Assembly (NCBI RefSeq): GCF_025118155.1
Contig: NW_026251407.1
Coordinates: 1 to 64,000 of the forward strand
DNA length: 64,000 nucleotides
Direction of reading: 5' to 3'
Source of the DNA: Cokeromyces recurvatus
Lineage: Eukaryota; Mucoromycota; Mucoromycetes; Mucorales; Mucoraceae
The notes below the pieces were generated by a model. That model did not search any database, had not been told where the DNA came from, and was given only the letters and a program-made list of their open reading frames with translations. Shown piece by piece: positions 1 through 11,850 of the stretch; the stretch's first letter is position 1; each line of letters begins with the position of its first letter. The translations under genes and the position numbers were made by a program.

Positions 1-73
1 CATCATCCTATACATGTATATGTATACAGTTTGAATACTTCATATTACTAAAAGAAAAGAAAAAAAAGGCTTA

Positions 74-847
74 TCATGTAGGATAACTTACTAATTTTGA
101 CACAATAGGATACCCAGAAGCTATTCTACCAGAATGCATGATTATTTCAAGTATAATAAAATACCAAAATAGAGGCTATTATTGTCATCATATTTATAAC
201 AAGCCATAAATTAGTCCTTCTCCTATTTCGTTGTTATTTAGATAAACGACAGGACTTACATAATAAGCTGCAGTAGTGACTTGTTCTTGAACAAATAATT
301 GCTTTAATCCGCCATCATATTTATTGATAATTTGGTAAACTGCTATAATACCTAACCAGACCATAGAGACAAGATGTAATAAATCCCAGTATTTATCATC
401 ATCATGTTGTTTATGAATGATGTCTCTTTCTTTTACAGACTCTTCCATCATAATTAATCCTGCTTTATTAAGATTATATTTATTTTTTTTTGCTGCCAAC
501 TATGATGAAGACTGAAGTATTTTACCATTTTCATCATGCTCTTGTGTTAGAAAACGATGATCAACTAGTAGATTCTCTTCATATTTTCTACGACGAGGAT
601 CTATTGCTGAAGGATAATGTTCAGCTATTGAGTTTTTTGTTATTGGTGATTCTCCTCCTCTCATGGCTATAATAGTTATAATTATTATTCCGTTACAACA
701 CAACATCATCATCATCATCATGTTGAATTAATCACCTGCTTGACTATTTGTAATTTTCTTTAGTCTACTTTCAGCTGAAGCTAATATCTTTTGTTGTCTT
801 CTGGCTCGACGTTTTTCAATCCTTACTTGTTCAGCAATATCTCCCAT
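74..847 (-). CDS. GET2: GET2/CAMLG-like ER membrane receptor of the GET pathway
   Basis: Family role: the ER-membrane partner of Get1 that receives tail-anchored proteins from the cytosolic Get3 ATPase. Exons 847-736, 666-526, 459-260 and 175-74 (introns 69, 66 and 84 nt) join in frame to 184 aa. The N-terminus carries the basic motif EKRRARRQQKILASAESRLK, typical of the Get3-binding segment of Get2. It is followed by a charged linker, a hydrophobic segment (LLHLVSMVWLGIIAVYQ) and a C-terminal membrane segment ending PIVSKLVSYPT. That ending, with the preceding HSGRIASGYP, is the part I recognise best. It is shorter than yeast Get2 (about 285 aa). The 66-nt second intron removes an in-frame TAG; its donor and acceptor were chosen because they keep the frame. 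Confidence 0.8.
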
Positions 848-1861
848 TATACTATACTAACACACAAAAAGGAAATGAAAAAAGGTAGAAAAAAAAAAGA
901 AGAAGAAGAAAAAGAAAGAATATATTTATATAGTAATAGTAGTAGTAATAGTAATAATAATAATCTTCATTATCAGCGGGGATCATTCTTATGATACTCG
1001 TTCTGATATATTACTGCAGCGGCGACAGGCGGAGATTGTTGTTGATTGATAGATCAGATACTACTACATAAGCACTCAAGTGAAATGAAAAGAGCAATGA
1101 TATTAAATGCTTAATAATGAGAACCCTTAACTCTATTTTGTATATTTATAGGCTTAAAAAGTTCAAAGAGAAACACATTTTTTTCTCCTTTTGTTTTCTT
1201 TTTGAAAAAGGAATTTTTGTCATTGAAATATGAATAGAAAAAAATAGGCTAAATGATAACAGATAAGCTTATCCATAATACATCTCAAAGAGTCTAGCAA
1301 TAGCTTAAATAGGAATATCATTATTGTATTCTTCTTTTGATCTGCTGTTGCGCTTCTAATAAAAAAGTAAACAATAGCAGTCAAGTTGATACAGATAGTA
1401 ATAACTATAAACAATACATATTTTTTTTTTAAATTAATTATTGGGCCCTGATCGGCAGGCTATTATCAAATGTAAGCTACTAAATTACCTGAAACACGTG
1501 TAAATGTAAAAAAAAAAAAAAAAAAAAAAGATAGACCGATAAATGATGATCTGCATTGAATACATTTATATATAATCATCCTTCGAAACCAGATATTTAC
1601 TTGCTGTTTACTTTCCCTTCCAAGCCTTATAGTTGGAACAAACTTATTTTTTGAATTCCTCTAGTCAACTGTTACAATCCATACTATAATTTCCAACTGT
1701 ACTCATCTTGACTTTGATGTGTGAAATAAAAAAGCAAGGGAAAAGAGAGAATTCCTGGGCCCAGAAGAAAGAAAAAAGCGAAAAATACATTTTATTTAAT
1801 ATACAAAATTTGAAATTTTATTTCTAATTATAAATGTTCTTGTAAAAATTAAAAACAACAA
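848..1861. other. AT-rich intergenic region, no gene seen
   Basis: Upstream of the GET2-like gene. It holds a purine-rich tract (about 869-930) and a run of about 22 A at 1508-1529. No open frame with convincing composition, and no tRNA-like element, was seen. Confidence 0.5.
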
Positions 1862-2864
1862 TATTGGGAATCCAAAAAGTTTGAGTCTGATAGAAGCGAG
1901 CTATCCGTTATTGCTTTCGGCACAGAGGTATAGAGGGTAGAAATACTATTCATTTTAAAGGACTTTGAACTGAAGTAACAAACCCTTAATGACGAACTTT
2001 AAAATGTCGGCAGAAAAATGGCATTGATTATTTATTTTTATTTTTTTTTTCTTTGAGGAAGTCTATAGCTCATGTCATTAATGGGCCTTTATAAATGCAT
2101 TTATAGGACTTCATAATATTCAAGCTTGCTCAAAATTGGTGAAATATTATGGCAAAGAGACATAAATGCATCTTCAATATCGCCCAGAAAGAATCAGATT
2201 GCTGTAGTCGTCCTTTTGTTTTCTGCTGAGAAAAGTAATTTTCATTTCTTATATAAATCGCCGTATCGAACACGGTTTCCTTTCTCTTTTGGGAAGAAGA
2301 ATTTAGGTTTTTACTGGTAACACATCATCTAATTTAAATATTATTCTAATAAATCTAATTTCCGATGCTACCACATATTTTAGGGAAAAAAAAAAATTAC
2401 AACAACTGTTCACTTTTTTTCTTCTTCTTTAAGAGTTTAATAAACAAGTCTCAAAAAAGCACTTCTTTTATCCTTCTTATGTTATCATTTTATCCAATAC
2501 ACCTTAAACTATCACAAGGATCTCTACTTAGTAACATGATCGTTGAACCCACGATTCATCATCCTTCAAGTCATGTCGTTTTAAAAGGGTAATATAAATA
2601 ACGTTTTTATACATGTCTATATTATAACATATTCTATATAAATATAGAAGTTCATCCGACTTCCCTTATAGAAGAGGTAATAGCTATGGACGTATTCCGG
2701 ATATTTCGCTTTGCGTCAAAGCAAACAATTTACCACTGGAGATCATCTTTCTTTTCGAGATGAATTTTGTATATTTCATGAAAGAGTCTAAAATACTCCA
2801 TCCTGACTCTTTTAAGCTCGTAAATGAAATAAAAGATGAACTATGGGGTAGAGCAGCCGTTTAA
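1862..2864 (+). pseudogene. Decayed gene of unrecognised family
   Basis: Several pieces with protein-like composition lie on the plus strand in different frames. Piece one (1862-1933) reads KKFESDRSELSVIAFGTEV and ends in a stop. A middle piece (about 2126-2320) contains SSISPRKNQIAVVVLLFSAE. The last part is the most coherent: an open frame ending at 2590 joins across a 57-nt GT-AG gap (2591-2647) to 2648-2864, giving HPSSHVVLKG then SSSDFPYRRGNSYGRIPDIS, later ANNLPLEIIFLFEMN and LHPDSFKLVNEIKDELW, then TAA. Frame breaks between the pieces and the absence of an intact start indicate a broken copy, possibly of a multicopy or mobile gene. I cannot name the family. Confidence 0.45.
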
Positions 2865-3176
2865 ACTATAATTTGATATTATTTGTGAAAAAATGCACAA
2901 TAGAGAGTAGTAGAAGGGAGGAAAAAAAAAAAACAATGTACCCACTTTTTCTTTTTTAATGTCATGTTTTATAAATTACATTTTCAGAAATATGAAGGAT
3001 TGAATATATTAATCAAGACGTTCCTACTTGAAATTAACTACAAAGTTAATATTTTGTAAGCTTGAACAAACATGAATACAATGTATGTTGTATTAACAAT
3101 CGATTAAAATAAGCTCAAGTAGAAACATTAAACAAAGAAAAAAAAAAATAATGTTGCATTTTAACTTGTTGTTTAT
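2865..3176. other. Short intergenic gap
   Basis: AT-rich spacer between the gene relic and the 3' end of the lipase gene. Nothing recognisable was seen. Confidence 0.5.
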
Positions 3177-5723
3177 TTACATTATTTCATCATCATCATC
3201 ATCATCATCATCTTCATGTGAACTCGTTAATGGTGTATTTGATTGAGATCCATTAAAAGACTCAAATATCAGTGAGTTCTGTGTGCTATCATTCGTTTCG
3301 TCATGACTGGAATCAACAAATTGAGCCATAAATTTACGTCTTCTATTTTGTTCCTTGATATAGTCTTTATCTTCCATGGTATGCAATGAGCCATCATCTG
3401 GTATACTAACTCTACGACGTGAAATAAACAAAAGTTCATCACCACTACTACTATAGTCATTCTTATTATTGCCATCAAAAATAGAAGATTTATCCTTCGA
3501 TAACCTTTTCTTTGATTTACGACTATTATTAAATGATTTCCGTGCCTTTTCAATAGCAGATTCAATACGCAGTCTATTTGAAATGATCGAGATCTTTGGC
3601 CAAGTACGAATTTGCCCAATTTGCATTAATTTACGAAGTCTATCTTCACTTGGATCTGCAATGATATAAAACCAATCTGATAAAGTCGATTTAGGCTAAA
3701 TAATAAAGAGAGTAGTATAAAATGAGGAAGAAAGTTAACTAGAATACTTGGGATATAGAATACTTACCAATATTGTTACATTACCATCAAACTTTTGCAA
3801 CCATAAGGAACTCCAATCTTGATCACGTACCTTTGGTAAAAGTTTAAGGGATTTAAGGACCTTTAACCATTTTGATAAATCTAATTTAAGTGTTTGCTCA
3901 ATGGTTGAAGCCAAGAAGCCTCCACGCCAACCATGACCTTGAAGATGAGTGACAGGTCTACCAGGACTACCTTGATTAGCATAAAAAAATAAATGTACAT
4001 GAGGATTGACTTGACTAACGATAGTATAATTGACATTAAATTGTGTGTTTAATGCGTGTGTAGGGATATCAGTGGATAAACTTCCATCCTTAAATTTATG
4101 TCCATAGTTGTAAGGCACGAGATGGTCAGATCCTTGCTTCTTTTGCATTAAAACAACTGGATTCAAGATCTATTATAATAGTACAATTAGATAAACACAT
4201 ACATACATACATCCATTCATTCATTCATTCTATATCACTTACACCAGGAATAGCAGAAGAAGCAAGTATAGCACTCCAAATGACACAATCAGGAGCAGTT
4301 ATATAATTCAATAGCTTGGGAGGTGAATGAGGATCATAAGGAATAACGGAAATATTAAAAATTCGACCTGTCTTTTCATAAGCTTCTTTAAATGTAACTG
4401 AACCCTTACAAAACCACATTGCTTCACGACACCACTGAGCAGAATCAAATAAAGCACCTGTAGTTACAAATCGTGTCAGTTTAGTTTTCCAACTTTCATG
4501 ACAGATATGAATTCTATTTGCTAACTCTGGTGTTAAAATCGAATTTAATTCTTCATCTGTACGTGTGCAGACAATAGCTCCCATTAAGGAACCTGCAGAA
4601 GTTCCAGTAATGATGGATGGTAATAAGCCACGATCTACTAATGCTCGGATCACTCCTAAATGATAGTAACCAAATCCTGCTCCACCTGATAAACAGAATG
4701 CAGTACGACCATAATTCTTTGAATACAATTTAAATGCAAGGCGTTTTTCTTCATTTGTAATATATTTATTATTTTGAAGAAATTCAATAGAACGTGTGAC
4801 TGTGACATGATATGTTGATTAATACTGTTATATGTAATACACAGATATAAAAAGTTCATTTTACCTTCTTCAATGTATTCTTCTATTAAAGATTTTGTAC
4901 CCAAATAAGAATTACTATATAATTGAACGTTTTCAATTCCAGCGAAATTTTGCTTCAAACAAACGTATAATACATCCATTAATTTGGTAGCATCTTCTGG
5001 CGTATCTCCCTTTCTATACATCTTTAAATGCTTGACTACTTTTTGCAATAGACGATAATCATAATAGGCGTAAGGAATTGTATTTTTCCATTCATCTTTA
5101 TGCATATATTTATCTAACGCATCTGCTGATTCACACCATTCTTTGTATGTCTTTGATGCGCGCAATTTATTGCGAAGGGTTCGTTTTTTACCTCTCCTAA
5201 GAGAAATAGAGAGAATGATAATTTTAGACTCTGTGTCTATTTATTGTGTATGTAAATTATTTTTACCAACTGAATAAGTTTTCCCAAATACAAACAACTT
5301 GACGTAATAAAATATAAGCAAACAGCTCAAAAAATAAAATCAAGCCAATAATAAACTTAAAATAATCATTTTAATACTGCTACAAATCAACAAGTTTTGC
5401 ATGCAATATATCAAACTTACAATGAATGGATAGCGTAAAAACAAATAAGAAATACCTTTTGGTTTTGCAGCTTCTTGTTCCTTTAATTTACGTTTAGATG
5501 TTCTTTTTGAGACGGGTAATGCATCCGTCCAAGCTGAGATATATTCGTGGATAGGATCATAACTGAGCGCTTTGATAAAATCAGCTACATGAGTTTCATT
5601 GACATATTCTTGATATAAATCATTATTTTGTTGACCATCCAAAGACCTTGTACCTGAATCGTCTGCTGTATTTATAATTTTATTTGTTGTCTTTTTAATT
5701 GCTTTATCTGAATTCTTGATCAT
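3177..5723 (-). CDS. Patatin-domain triacylglycerol lipase (SDP1/Tgl3-5 type)
   Basis: Probably a lipid-droplet acylglycerol lipase or lysophospholipid acyltransferase of the fungal/plant SDP1-TGL family. Exons 5723-5421, 5355-5267, 5196-4865, 4799-4243, 4169-3768 and 3695-3177 give 733 aa in frame. A hydrophobic segment near residues 98-130 (RYPFIFIIGLILFFELFAY) precedes the RG-KKR...TYKEWC region seen before the catalytic domain in this family. The patatin domain has the oxyanion-hole motif GGAGFG (280-285), the nucleophile in GTSAGS (Ser309) and the catalytic Asp in KDGS (Asp455). The C-terminal 150 aa are charged, with Lys/Arg-rich patches and an eight-Asp run just before the end. The Ser-Asp dyad is present, so it looks active; which neutral lipid it prefers cannot be read. 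Confidence 0.9.
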
Positions 5724-6274
5724 ATTGAAAAAAAGTAGAAAAATAAATAAAGCATGATGTTTTTATTACCGTAATAATAGAAAAAAAAAAAAAAACACAG
5801 CTAGTAGACATTCAATTTAAACACCTTTCATTGGACTGCTTATGATGTAATCAAATGATTGGTTTAGCGCTGACCCAAGCTTTGGGTTTTCTTTTTTCTT
5901 TTTTCTTTCCTTTTTTTTTTCATATGATGGTTCATCTGAAATATTACTATTGAAAAAAAAAAAAAAAAAATAATTTGTTCATTTTATTATTAGTAAGCCA
6001 TTTACTACTATTCTCTTTTAAATAGTCTAAAATTAAATCTTCTGAAGAAAGTATTTTTACTGTCTTCTGTGAAGTTAAGATGGAAAGTATCTCGAAAATA
6101 TTTATTATTATGTAATAATAATAGGAGCCATAGAACATTCTACAGTTAGCTCATCCACGATTGAGCAAAATTTATGTATTTGTTATTGCTCCTGCTTAAA
6201 TTAAATCCCTTACATAAGAATAGTAATAATATTAATAATGCGTTAGTGCATAGATTAAAGTAACGGCTAAAGAG

Positions 6275-6309
<35 letters not shown>

Positions 6310-6584
6310 GATAGATTACACAAAGCTACCGTTACTATGGCAACCTCAAACATGATAATAGAAATAATATGAATACATTATTTAAATACAGAAAATTTGC
6401 TACTACCCCTTATTATGTACTTGTTTCAGATCATTTTTATTATGATTTAAAATCCAAAACCAGCTGTTTCTACTACTACAGCATTTTCATATTTAATTAA
6501 ATATTATATTGGAAGCATGTAAACAAAATCATGGTTAGGTTGTACAAGCATGAAAAGGGAAACATTCCAAAAAAGAAAAAAAAA
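5724..6584. other. Divergent intergenic region, lipase / RNR2
   Basis: Contains long A runs (about 5782-5795, 5954-5970 and 6279-6307) and CT-rich stretches near 5890-5920. No gene was seen. The distal part is presumably the shared promoter of the two flanking genes. Confidence 0.5.
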
Positions 6585-6638
6585 ACGCGTAAAAAAATTT
6601 TTTTTTATGTTTATACTTACAAATATAAAAAAACGCGA
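6585..6638. promoter_or_regulatory. Pair of MCB-like boxes upstream of RNR2
   Basis: ACGCGT at 6585-6590 and ACGCGA at 6633-6638 lie 242 and 194 bp before the RNR2 start codon. In yeasts ACGCGT is the MluI cell-cycle box bound by MBF, and ribonucleotide reductase genes are classical targets. Function here is inferred. ACGCGT also occurs by chance elsewhere in the window (near 41624, 44174 and 62945). Confidence 0.45.
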
Positions 6639-6831
6639 CTTCACTTTTTTTATTATTATTCCAGTCACATAAAAAAAAAACAAAAACAAAAAAAAAGGCT
6701 ATAAAAGAAAAAAAGTGGGGTCAAACCATCTTTCAACTTTCCTTTTTTTTATATATATATATAATATACACATATTTAATATACACATATTTATATACAT
6801 ATAAACATATTCATATTTATTCAAACACAAC

Positions 6832-7971
6832 ATGTCGCCTATTATTGAACCTACCAATGAATTATCCAAGTTGTCTTTAAATGAAACCCAAGTAAACAAA
6901 AAATTAAATGAATCTTTAGAAGAAGAGGTTGAGGAGATTCTCAAGGAAAATACAAGACGCTTTTGTTTATTCCCAATTAAATACCATGAGGTAAATAATA
7001 AAAAAAATAAAATAAAAATATGAATATTTGTATATAGAATTAAAAAAATATACATACATAAATAGATTTGGCAATTTTATAAGAAAGCAGAAGCCTCTTT
7101 TTGGACTGCTGAAGAAATTGATTTATCTAAAGACCAAGTTGATTGGGAAATCAAGATGAACGATAACGAAAGATTTTTTATTTCCCGTGTCCTGGCCTTC
7201 TTTGCTAGTGCAGATGGTGTTGTAAATGAAAACTTGGTTCAAAACTTTTGTGATGAAGTTAAAATTCCTGAAGCTAAATGCTTTTATGGGTTTCAAATTG
7301 CTATTGAAAATATTCATGCTGAGACATATAGTCTTTTGATTGATACTTATATTAAGGATTCACAAGAGAAGGAGATGCTTTTTGATGCTATCGAGACAAT
7401 TCCTTGTATTAAGAAAAAGGCGGACTGGGCTTTCACATGGATTTCATCGAATACTTCATTTGCTGAACGATTAGTTGCCTTTGCTGCTGTTGAGGGTATC
7501 TTCTTTTCAGGTTCATTTGCCTCTATCTTTTGGCTCAAGAAACGTGGTTTAATGCCTGGTTTGACCTTTTCAAATGAACTCATTAGTCGTGATGAGGGTC
7601 TTCACACTGACTTTGCTTGTCTCTTATTCTCTCATCTCAAAAATACTCCCACTGCTACTCGTGTTACTGCCATCATTACGGAAGCTGTAAGCATTGAAAA
7701 AGAATTTTTAACCGATGCTTTACCTGTCAACTTGATAGGTATGAATGCATCTCTCATGTGTCAATACATTGAATTTGTCGCTGATAGACTCTTGGTCGCT
7801 CTTGGTTTTGACAAACTTTACAATGTAGCTAATCCATTTGACTTTATGGATATGATTTCACTTCAAGGAAAGACCAACTTCTTTGAAAAACGTGTTTCCG
7901 ATTATCAACGTGCTGGTGTTATGAATAAGACTCCTGTTGAAAAAACTTTTACTTTGGATGCTGATTTCTAA
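6832..7971 (+). CDS. RNR2: Ribonucleoside-diphosphate reductase small subunit (R2)
   Basis: Provides the diferric-tyrosyl radical for reducing ribonucleotides to deoxyribonucleotides. Exons 6832-6990 and 7066-7971 (75-nt intron, phase 0) give 354 aa. Metal ligands and radical site align with the mouse R2 scheme at a constant offset of 36: Asp103, Glu134, His137, Glu197, Glu231, His234 and radical Tyr141 (in [11 protein letters not shown]). The block [20 protein letters not shown] and the C-terminal tail FTLDADF, which docks to the large subunit, are intact. The start is the first ATG in a good A-rich context, and the 53-residue N-terminal exon is acidic. The AAAAT array lies about 120 bp past the stop. 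MCB-like boxes upstream suggest S-phase expression. Confidence 0.97.
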
Positions 7972-8093
7972 AATTCTATTCTATTCTATTTTTTTTTCTT
8001 GAATATTGTTCAAGTAATTCTTTTTAATTGTATATATCCATTTCATAACGTACAAGCATTTATCCCCCCCCACTCACCCCTTCTCTTTTATGA
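7972..8093. other. 3' flank of RNR2
   Basis: Short T-rich 3' region with a C-run near 8064, leading into the pentanucleotide array. No gene seen. Confidence 0.4.
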
Positions 8094-8289
8094 AAAAATA
8101 AAATAAAATAAAATAAAATAAAATAAAATAAAATAAAATAAAATAAAATAAAATAAAATAAAATAAAATAAAATAAAATAAAATAAAATAAAATAAAATA
8201 AAATAAAATAAAATAAAATAAAATAAAATAAAATAAAATAAAATAAAATAAAATAAAATAAAATAAAATAAAATAAAATAAAATAAAAA
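8094..8289. repeat. (AAAAT)n pentanucleotide microsatellite, about 38 copies
   Basis: An essentially uninterrupted AAAAT tandem runs for about 190 bp between the convergent 3' ends of RNR2 and the cysteinyl-tRNA synthetase gene. On the minus strand it creates long Phe-Ile-Leu-Phe-Tyr open frames that are repeat artefacts. Confidence 0.98.
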
Positions 8290-8366
8290 ACAAACAAACA
8301 CATAACATTTAGTCAAAAAAAATATTTATATGTATTTATATTTATATAAAGTGTACATCATCATTA

Positions 8367-11107
8367 TTAAGCGTTTTTACTCATTTCTTTTAAATATTCT
8401 TCATGAAGCTTCTTTTGCATATCATATTCCTTTTGAAGTTTCTTCTTTCTACTCTTTGTAACTTCTTCACCATCCTTAGTATGAGTAGGGAATCCATTTT
8501 CATCAAACTTGGAGAACTCTTCCGATTGTTTAAACATATCTTGTGGAGCTACTTTACCCTTTTCAAGTCTTTCAAGACGTTTACGTTCACGTTCTGCAGC
8601 AGCGGCAGCCTTTTTAGCCTCCTTTTCTGCAGCAATGGCTAGCTTTTTTTCACGTGCCTTGATAAGCTCCTCACGAGGAACGAGCTTTACAAGTGCAGTA
8701 CCATCGTCTTGATCATCTAAAGAAACACCTAACTCAACCATTTGATCATCACGAAGGGCATCACACATTTTCAAGAATTGTGTATGCTCTACCTTATTAC
8801 GAGCACCAAGTCGAACTTGATCTCTAAAGGAAGAAAGAGCTCGCAAGTAAGGCATCAATATTTCTTCAGTCTAAGTATAATAATAATAAAAAAAAAGAAT
8901 TAGAGATTTTATGAAATAAATAATAATTATCAAGACATACATTTCCAGCTGTTTGACCAGTAACAGCACCAAAACCAATATCAGCACCGTTATCAGCAAC
9001 ACCGAATATCTTCAACATGGATGTAATCCATTTAGCAATTTTGCTTAATAAATGAGTATTAACACCCTTGGCACCACCAGTGTTCATATATTTGTTAGTA
9101 GCACTGACTAAATCCATAATCTCGTCCATTGCAACAGGTGTATTAATAGAATCACAAAGAGCAGCATGAACTGCATCTTGCTTCTTTTGTAACAAGGCTA
9201 ACATTTCTTTTTCGGGTTCTCTAAAACGATGCGTGATAGCTCCATCAGCTAGCTCAGTAGCACCACGGGAACCATCATTTTGAATCTTGTAAAGAAGTGC
9301 CTTTGTATTATCAAAATAGTTTTTCAAAAACTGTTCCAACTGAATAGCTTCTTGCATACTTGATTTCTTAAAATCCATCTTTGCATCCCATTGATGTAAT
9401 AAAAAGAAGATACGAAGCTGACGAGCAGAATAGGTTTTAAGAGCTTCATTAATTGTAATAAAATTCTTGAGACTCTTACTCATCTTTTGACCTTCGACAT
9501 GAAGATGACCAGCATGCAAGAAATAGTTGATCCATTGCTTACAGTCAAAATAAGCTTCTGCTTGAGCTAACTCGTTATCATGATGAGGGAAAGCCAAGTC
9601 AATACCACCTGAGTGAATGTCAATGTTATCACCAAGGACAGCACTTGCCATAACAGAACATTCAATATGCCAACCAGGACGACCTTGAGACCAAGGGGAA
9701 TCCCAAACAGGCTCTCCAGGCTTAGATGCCTTCCACAAGGCAAAATCATTAGGGCTCTTTTTACCTTTAAGAGTGGTACCTAAAGAACCTTCACCATCCT
9801 CAATCAAAGCAGTATCACCTTTAGACCAAGGTTCAAGTTTAGCATAATGATGACCATTATGTCCGTCATAACGAGATGTATCAAAATAAACAGATCCATC
9901 AGCAACATAACCATAACCGTTGTCTACAATTTTTTGAATGTAATCGACAATTTCAGGAATATATTCACTTACACGTGTTTGAACATCAGGAGCGCGAACA
10001 TTCAAAGCTTCCATATCTTCAAAATATTTACTTTCCCAATAAGCAGGAAGATCACGGAAAATCTTTGGATCATTCACTTCTTGGCCTTTCTACATCCCGT
10101 AAAAAATAGATTAGATACAATACTTTTATATATGTATATATATATATATATTTTTTTTTTAAAAAAAAAGAAAATATTTAATATATACTTTACTCTAGCA
10201 TCTAACCAAGCTGCTATAATATCTTGAGAGGAATTCAAAAGTTCTTCTGCCGCCTCCTTTGATTTATTACCTTTTTCTAAACTAATCTTTGCATTTTGAA
10301 TAGCATTATAAGAAGTATTCTATATAAAACCAATAAATAATTAAACATTGTTCATTTTTCTAATATGTATGTATGTATGTATGTAAAAATTCTTACCAAT
10401 GCAGTAAAATTCATTTTAAACTTTTCATCCAAAACAAGTACTTTAGCAACTTCTTCAGGTGTCATTTTCTTTACAAATTCAGGCCAAGTAGAAGTAGCCA
10501 AGGTAATTAATTCAGTATCCAACTTTTTTAATTTAGCATTCGCATATTCCAACCAAGCTTCCTCAGTCTGTTTAATCATCTGTTCGTCTAATTGATTGGT
10601 ATCCTTTCTTAAATTTTCGAAAAGATATTGTTGACGTGCACGTAAAATGATTTTATCGTCAATATCTGTAATATTCTGAACAAATAAAACCTCATATTTG
10701 AAATAATCTTCAAGTACACGACGAATGATATCCATACTCAAATATGTCCTTGCATGGCCCATATGAGAAGCATCATAGACAGTAGGACCACAATTGTACC
10801 AAGTAACTTGTTTACCTTTTTTAGGAATAAACTCATTCTATATAATGTTAGACGTTGAAGAAAACTTATATAAATGTATCAATTGTACCTTAGTTTTGGT
10901 GAGTGAGTTTTGGAATTTTAAGACAGGAACCGACGGTGTTGAAGGTGCGATCCATGGAGGTTGTTGTTTCGATTTAACATTGGCTTCGGCAGACATTATG
11001 TTATGAAATAAACGAGGAATAAGATTTTTTCTATTAACGTTGAATCTTTTTGTTGAATTAAATGCTATAGAACGATGTATAATTGTTGCAAAAGGCACAA
11101 AGCGCAT
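8367..11107 (-). CDS. CRS1: Cysteinyl-tRNA synthetase, possible cytosolic/mitochondrial dual start
   Basis: Charges tRNA-Cys. Exons 10996-10889, 10837-10397, 10319-10194, 10089-8941 and 8870-8367 give 775 aa from ATG 10996. Class I motifs are intact: HMGHAR (HIGH-type) and KMSKS. The zinc-site residues are in [15 protein letters not shown] and PHHDNE. The C-terminus has a basic, Lys/Ala-rich helical extension typical of eukaryotic enzymes. An in-frame ATG at 11107-11105 adds 37 residues beginning [17 protein letters not shown], rich in Arg/Lys/Ser/Asn and without acidic residues, which resembles a mitochondrial presequence. The feature is drawn to that upstream start. Fungi often make both isoforms from one gene, so two products are likely but not proven. 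The ASH-repeat gene is divergent, 0.74 kb upstream. Confidence 0.95.
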
Positions 11108-11850
11108 ACAACAGGAATAATAATAATAATAAAAAAAAAATTTGTTGTTTTGCTGGATACAAAAAAACAAGCAGAAACATGTAAAATCATGTGTAACTTT
11201 TATGTATATATGGTTAGTGGCTTAGACAATCATGGTAAAGCCATCATGCAGACTAGAAGAGCCGCAGTTAATAAATTAGGAGGTACAGATAGAGAGGACT
11301 GTACAATAATGGTTGCAGTCATTTCACAAATTCTGTTGTATAAATAATACAAAAATTGAATAAAGCACATATAATGAACCATCATGAAGTAGCTTTTTTC
11401 TTTTCTTTTTTTTTATCACATATTTTGTATGCATTATATATTACTCATTATATTTACATACAGAATGTTTGTAGATTTAAAGAGAAAAAAAAAAGAAGCA
11501 TAATACTTGAAAAACTTGAGTTTTTTTTTTTTTTGGCTTATTTATCTGTTCTTATGCTTGGCTGTAACGATTAACTAAGTTACTGTGTAAATGTGCATGT
11601 GACACAGGTTTTTTTTTTCTGTTGTATAATATTCTGAGATATGTCTTGTCATTTTTTTTTTCTTTTTCCGTATTTCTTTTTAGTTGAGTAAATAGTTCCT
11701 AAGAAGACACATAAAGCAGCTAACCTTTCTTCTTTAATATATCTTGTATATAGGTAAAAAAAAAATAAAATAAAAATAAATAAAATGTTATTACTTAAAT
11801 AGACTATTAATATATTTTTATTTTAAAGTTAGTTCTTTCACTTCATTATT
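11108..11850. other. Divergent intergenic region, CRS1 / ASH-repeat gene
   Basis: AT-rich with T runs (for example 11521-11534). Short open frames here have no convincing coding composition. It presumably holds the promoters of both flanking genes. Confidence 0.5.

Noticed and set aside
2126..2320. 64-aa frame as an independent gene
   Set aside because: Better explained as a middle piece of the decayed gene at 1862-2864.
8060..8316. Minus-strand open frames of Phe-Ile-Leu-Phe-Tyr repeats
   Set aside because: Pure products of the AAAAT array; not genes.
11075..11347. 90-aa plus-strand frame upstream of CRS1
   Set aside because: Low-complexity start overlapping the CRS1 presequence on the other strand; no motif.
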